From the NCBI GenBank assembly GCA_002315335.1, contig DCGW01000084.1:43068-60182 (forward strand): DNA of 17,115 nucleotides, written 5' to 3'. A model generated the notes under the pieces. It was not told the origin of the DNA, did no database searches, and saw only the letters and a program-made list of their open reading frames with translations. This stretch comes from Firmicutes bacterium UBA1768 (GTDB lineage: Bacteria > Bacillota > Clostridia > Peptostreptococcales > Anaerovoracaceae). Both the position numbers and the translations under genes were made by a program. Shown here in pieces: positions 13,889-17,115 of the stretch (positions are counted from its first letter, which is position 1; every line of letters starts with the position of its first letter).

Positions 13889-14578
13889 CTATCTCAGGTT
13901 CCTTTCCGCAACCAATTTGTCGGGCATAAGCTCTTTTTCATACGACTTCACGACAGTGTTGTCACCAGAGGTCTTGACCACAGAGCAATCAGGAATATTT
14001 CGTTTTAAGCCAACAGTTGCTCCCACTATGCATAGAGAACCCACGTCAGTATGGTCAAAAACTGTTGAATTTAATCCCACAAAGGTCTGGTTTCCAATGG
14101 TGCAAAAGCCAGCAACAAGCGCCTTTCCAGCAATATAACAATGCTTACCCACCTTGGAATTCAGACCGATAAAGGACCCTGTGTCGAGATAGGTGTTATC
14201 GCCGATTTCAGCAAAGGGCTTAATGTAGACATTGTCCTGAATCCAGCAATTTTCACCTATTGCAGCTCCGTTAGTGTCAGCATTTGGTGAAATAAGGCTT
14301 GCTATTTTATATCCTCTCGCCTTAAGCTCCTCATACAAAACTCTTCTAATATCGTTGAGCCTGTCCCAGAACATCGCAGCAAATACGAAGTCCTTTTCTC
14401 TGTCAATTACAGAATCGAGGTCCTCTAAAGCATTGACTGGCAAGCCATTGTGATTATTTTCACAAATATCTTTTTTATACTGTACAAAACCGGCAACCTC
14501 AAACAGCTTATACTTATTAATAAAATAGAAAACCTCGTCTGCCGTCGGTCCCCAGCCCACTATGAAAATTCTCTTCAT
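13889..14578 (-). CDS. PglD/NeuD-like hexapeptide-repeat acetyltransferase
   Basis: 229 residues from the ATG at 14578, which has GGTGGA upstream. A GTG at 14626 extends the frame by 16 codons but has no ribosome binding site, and its codons cover a TATAAT. The N-terminal part MKRIFIVGWG is the Rossmann-like domain of sugar O/N-acyltransferases. Residues 100-195 are left-handed beta-helix turns (AAIGENCWI, VYIKPFAEIG, FIGLNSKVG, ALVAGFCTIG, FVGLNST). PglD-type enzymes acetylate amino-sugar nucleotides. Two differences from the usual motifs: GWGPTADEV replaces GxGGHA, and the HD pair that supplies the catalytic histidine reads KHCYIA (His 146); His 176 is another candidate. Acetyl donor and acceptor are unknown. 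First gene of the unit with the permease, dtd and DUF1294. Confidence 0.85.
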   Translation of the reverse strand: MKRIFIVGWGPTADEVFYFINKYKLFEVAGFVQYKKDICENNHNGLPVNALEDLDSVIDREKDFVFAAMFWDRLNDIRRVLYEELKARGYKIASLISPNADTNGAAIGENCWIQDNVYIKPFAEIGDNTYLDTGSFIGLNSKVGKHCYIAGKALVAGFCTIGNQTFVGLNSTVFDHTDVGSLCIVGATVGLKRNIPDCSVVKTSGDNTVVKSYEKELMPDKLVAERNLR

Positions 14579-14656
14579 TTTTCCACCATTCAATATTATA
14601 ACGCTTTTATGTTTCCGATAATTCACAGCAACTAAAGCGAAATTAGTTACTTATAA

Positions 14657-14685
14657 ATTATAGCTTTGGCTCACTTGTCAGTCAA
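14657..14685 (-). promoter_or_regulatory. Promoter of the acetyltransferase-permease-dtd-DUF1294 unit
   Basis: Minus strand: TTGACT (14685-14680), 17 bases, perfect TATAAT (14662-14657). Predicted start near 14650, giving a leader of about 72 bases to the ATG at 14578. Confidence 0.82.
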
Positions 14686-14761
14686 CTGTTTATATAGAGA
14701 GTTATTTTTATTTTCGTTATAAATTATAATCTTATTCCACCTACCCAATAGATTATTTCTA

Positions 14762-14770
14762 TGCTATAAT
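14762..14770 (+). promoter_or_regulatory. Extended -10 promoter of the L,D-transpeptidase gene
   Basis: TGCTATAAT matches the extended -10 consensus TGnTATAAT. No good -35 is seen at 16-18 bases. Predicted start about 14777, with the AAGGAGGT ribosome binding site at 14789-14796. Confidence 0.65.
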
Positions 14771-14801
14771 ACCACTGATATTTCACCGAAGGAGGTTAAA
14801 C

Positions 14802-15563
14802 ATGAAACAGGAAAACATTAAACTCAGGAAGTTATTACTCAGCTTATTATTGGTGCTATGTCTGGTTTTTAGTATGACAGCATGCGGTACCAACTCAGCA
14901 GAACAGCAAGATGCCGATAACGCTGACGAGGCAGCAGTTGATATGCCGGACGACCCGAATATCAACCCGGATACCGCACAATATTGGGCTGAAATTCTCG
15001 GAAAATACAGATTTGATGATAATGTAAATCAGCTTCTCTTAGTCAGATATACTGGCGGCTGCAGTGCTGTTGCTCAGTACTTTGTCAAGTCAGATTACAA
15101 CAGTGCATGGGAGCTCGAATTTGAGTCAATAGCTGATGTGGGAAAGCACGGAATTGATAAGACCAAAGAAGGTGACGCAAAAGCTCCGACTATGGATTTA
15201 GGTATTGTTACAGCCTTTGGACTTCTTCCAAACCCAGGAACAGCATTTGATTATATTGATATTAAAGAAACAACCTATGCCTGTGATGAGGACTGTGAAT
15301 ATTACAACCAGATAATCGACATTGAAGAAACCGGTCATGAATGTACAGGCGAAGCTATGTATGACTATTCTCCACAGTACAACTACGGACTGGCAACAGA
15401 CTACAATTCAAAAAACGTCTACCCTAATGGCTCAGCAATCTTTATTCACGTAAAGGGTGTAAAGGGCTATACCGGCGGCTGTATTGCTTTAGATCAGGAT
15501 GATATGGAAACAATACTCAAAACTGCAGAGCCGGGAATGCGCGTAGTAATCGGTCAGAAATAA
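14802..15563 (+). CDS. Lipoprotein L,D-transpeptidase (YkuD domain)
   Basis: 253 residues and the only plus-strand gene. The signal peptide ends in lipobox MTAC (Cys 28), so it is anchored outside the membrane. Residues about 76-250 show the YkuD pattern: KTKEGDAKAPTMDLG at about 120-134, then GSAIFIHVKGVKGYTGGCIAL with catalytic His 216 and Cys 227 (HX7-8TGGC), followed by an MxxILK helix. YkuD enzymes form 3-3 cross-links in peptidoglycan or attach proteins to it. The motif reads TGGC where many members have SHGC, a known variant. Extra cysteines at 87, 161, 165 and 181 could form disulfides. A perfect AAGGAGGT and its own promoter and terminator make it monocistronic. Confidence 0.88.
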   Translation: MKQENIKLRKLLLSLLLVLCLVFSMTACGTNSAEQQDADNADEAAVDMPDDPNINPDTAQYWAEILGKYRFDDNVNQLLLVRYTGGCSAVAQYFVKSDYNSAWELEFESIADVGKHGIDKTKEGDAKAPTMDLGIVTAFGLLPNPGTAFDYIDIKETTYACDEDCEYYNQIIDIEETGHECTGEAMYDYSPQYNYGLATDYNSKNVYPNGSAIFIHVKGVKGYTGGCIALDQDDMETILKTAEPGMRVVIGQK

Positions 15564-15575
15564 ATAATTGACTTT

Positions 15576-15606
15576 CAGGGAGAACATCGCTTCTCCCTGT
15601 TTTTTT
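15576..15606 (+). terminator. Terminator of the L,D-transpeptidase gene
   Basis: CAGGGAGAA pairs with TTCTCCCTG (9 perfect base pairs, 6-base loop), followed by seven T. It starts 12 bases after the stop codon. Confidence 0.95.
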
Positions 15607-15642
15607 ACGATATACCCGTTTTTCCGCAAGAATGCTTCATGT

Positions 15643-15673
15643 AAAAAAGAGCATGATTTACACCACACTCTTT
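15643..15673 (-). terminator. Terminator of the iron-containing alcohol dehydrogenase gene
   Basis: Minus strand: AAAGAGTGTG pairs with CATGCTCTTT (10 base pairs, two G-U) around an 8-base loop, and the T run continues to six. It faces the L,D-transpeptidase terminator, as expected for convergent genes. Confidence 0.85.
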
Positions 15674-15699
15674 CACATTGAAACTCTCTGCTTCAGTCA

Positions 15700-16863
15700 T
15701 TATCTATATGCTTTTCTGAAAATACTCATATAATCCTCTGTTGTGAGCTTGATAGGGTCTGTCAGCATATTGCCACCGATTATGTCTGTCATTTTTTTAG
15801 GATAAAGCTCGAGCTCAGCTTCGGATATTCCTTCATCACTCATCTTCAGTCCGCCACAGCCTACTGCTTCAATTAATTTGTCCATAGCTGATACAAAATC
15901 TTTGCCTGATGTCGGATTTTCAACCCCCATAGCCTTTGCCATTCTTATCATTTTTTCTTCAGCAGCTTTTCTTTCCGCAAGAAAATCATAGTACTCATGG
16001 GCAATAAGAATAAGACCTGTGCCATGAATGAGCGAATCGTGGAAGGAACCCATGGCGTGTTCCATTCTATGCATACTTGTGAGCATCATATAAAAGCCTG
16101 AAAAAGTATTTGCAAGCGCAACATATGCACGAGCTTCTTTATCACCGCCATCCTTGACTGCTCTCGGGAGATATTTAGCAACGTATTCTATTGCTTTCAG
16201 TGCAAAAAGCTCCGATAAAGGATGACCATTTTTATTTACTACAGTTTCCGCTGCATGGAAAAATGCGTCCATACCCTGAAGTGCTGTCAACCTTGGCGGA
16301 ACACTCATCATTAAATCAGCATCAACTATAGAAAGCGTAGGATATATGAAGCGTGTCATGAAACCAGATTTTTCATTTGCTTCATCATTTGAGATAACTG
16401 CAGCATAATCAATTTCACTTGCAGTACCTGCAGAGGTTGTAATACAAACAATTGGAATTGGGCGTATCTGAGGGTCCTTCTTTCCACCTGTACCTGTCTG
16501 AAAATAGTCCCAGATATCTCCAGGGTTTGTGACCATGATGGCAATGCATTTTGCGCAGTCCATAACAGAACCACCACCAAGAGCTATAACAAAATCACAA
16601 CCATTTTCCTTAGCTATTTTGGCACCATCCATTACATTGTGATTTGTAGGGTTTGATCTGATCTCATCAAAAATAAGATATTCAACTCCCGCCAGCTTGA
16701 GCTCATTTTCAAGAGACTCCAGATACCCGTATTTTTTTACAGATGTTCCGCTGCTGATGACTATCAGAGCTTTCTTGCCTGGAAGAGCTTCAAGATGCAG
16801 CTCTTTGAGCTTTCCCGGACCAAAAAGAACTCGAGTCGGTATGTCAAAATTGAAATTATACAT
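15700..16863 (-). CDS. Iron-containing alcohol dehydrogenase
   Basis: 387 residues, full length for the group III metal-dependent dehydrogenases. The cofactor loop is GGGS at 96-99 (ALGGGSVMDCAK), and SAGTASEID near 144-152 is conserved. Expected metal ligands are Asp 199 and His 203 (GMDAFFHAAE), His 265 and His 280 (MHRMEHAMGSFHDSLIHGTG). It would interconvert an alcohol or aldehyde with NAD(P)H in fermentation; the substrate cannot be told. AGGAGG precedes the ATG at 16863. The promoter is probably the extended -10 at 16936-16944 and the terminator is at 15643-15673, so it stands alone. No activase or other pathway gene lies beside it. Confidence 0.95.
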   Translation of the reverse strand: MYNFNFDIPTRVLFGPGKLKELHLEALPGKKALIVISSGTSVKKYGYLESLENELKLAGVEYLIFDEIRSNPTNHNVMDGAKIAKENGCDFVIALGGGSVMDCAKCIAIMVTNPGDIWDYFQTGTGGKKDPQIRPIPIVCITTSAGTASEIDYAAVISNDEANEKSGFMTRFIYPTLSIVDADLMMSVPPRLTALQGMDAFFHAAETVVNKNGHPLSELFALKAIEYVAKYLPRAVKDGGDKEARAYVALANTFSGFYMMLTSMHRMEHAMGSFHDSLIHGTGLILIAHEYYDFLAERKAAEEKMIRMAKAMGVENPTSGKDFVSAMDKLIEAVGCGGLKMSDEGISEAELELYPKKMTDIIGGNMLTDPIKLTTEDYMSIFRKAYR

Positions 16864-16935
16864 TGTTTTATCCTCCTGAGATGAATAATATTAAATTCTA
16901 ATACACCAGTAAAATTATTTTTACAAGCCTTTAGT

Positions 16936-16944
16936 ATTATAACA
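16936..16944 (-). promoter_or_regulatory. Extended -10 promoter of the alcohol dehydrogenase gene
   Basis: Minus strand TGTTATAAT (16944-16936) matches TGnTATAAT; no convincing -35 at 17 bases. The 16864-17048 interval is otherwise very AT-rich with no gene. Predicted leader about 65 bases. Confidence 0.55.
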
Positions 16945-17048
16945 CTATAATTCAATAATTATAAGTAAAATTGATAAAACTATAATAATTTTTAAGAAAC
17001 AAGCTGATTTTTCTTATTCTCGCCTGCATTAAAATCTCAAAAACACAG

Positions 17049-17084
17049 AAAAACAGCAACCCTGATATTCTATCAAAGCTGCCG
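17049..17084 (-). terminator. Terminator of the tRNA transcript
   Basis: Minus strand: CGGCAGC pairs with GTTGCTG (7 base pairs, two G-U), inner GATA / TATC, followed by TTTTT. It starts 6 bases after the tRNA CCA end. Confidence 0.85.
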
Positions 17085-17090
17085 TTCAAT

Positions 17091-17115
17091 TGGTGCGGTT
17101 GATGGGACTTGAACC
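17091..17115 (-). tRNA. tRNA 3' end (partial; perhaps tRNA-Leu)
   Basis: The minus strand reads GGTTCAAGTCCCAT then CAACCGC-ACCA: T loop TTCAAGT, T stem CCCAT, acceptor 3' strand CAACCGC, discriminator A and an encoded CCA. The matching 5' acceptor strand would be GCGGTTG, a start common in leucine tRNAs. The anticodon is outside the window, so the amino acid is a guess. Confidence 0.88.

Noticed and set aside
1..17115. CRISPR arrays, insertion sequences, integrase or phage genes
   Set aside because: No regularly spaced repeats, transposase motifs, terminal inverted repeats or target duplications were seen.

Overview
The window looks like chromosomal housekeeping and light accessory DNA from a low-GC Gram-positive anaerobe of the class Clostridia. 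This rests on the Asp23-NusB-(TsaD-like)-XseA gene order, AGGAGG-type ribosome binding sites, TTGACA/TATAAT-type promoters, several lipobox lipoproteins, an iron-type alcohol dehydrogenase and a putative iron-sulfur flavoprotein. I see no phage, transposon, integron or CRISPR array. Genus and species cannot be read from the sequence.

Almost everything is on the minus strand, so read from right to left. At the right edge is the 3' end of a tRNA (17091-17115) with its terminator. Next is a monocistronic iron-containing alcohol dehydrogenase (15700-16863). The only plus-strand gene, a lipoprotein L,D-transpeptidase (14802-15563), follows, and its terminator and that of the dehydrogenase face each other. 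A minus-strand unit then starts from a strong promoter at 14657-14685: a PglD/NeuD-like hexapeptide acetyltransferase, an SLC13-type anion permease, D-aminoacyl-tRNA deacylase (dtd) and a DUF1294 membrane protein. A two-gene redox unit comes next: a CxxCxxC flavoprotein and a TIGR04076 protein, closed by a long terminator at 10871-10922.

The next unit (8119-10745) holds a PstS-like phosphate-binding lipoprotein, a large lipoprotein with two DUF3298-like halves and a half-size EamA/DMT membrane protein. Its probable promoter is overlaid by an inverted repeat. No permease or ATPase genes for the binding protein are in view. A yebC-family gene with its own promoter and terminator follows. Then comes a YkvI-type transporter with a small two-helix membrane protein carrying a winged-helix-like tail.

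The gene-free stretch 4240-4817 is the least explained part. It holds two 36-base imperfect palindromic copies and, at about 4612-4780, a strongly foldable segment that looks like a noncoding RNA. 6S RNA is my best guess for it, on the plus strand. At the left are typA with its terminator, then a tightly overlapping operon with a near-consensus promoter: Asp23-family protein, nusB, a TsaD-like protein and the start of xseA, which runs off the window.

Most of the window is ordinary. The items most worth a second look are the structured RNA region with its flanking palindromes, the binding-protein/double-DUF3298 lipoprotein operon, and the acetyltransferase with altered motifs.
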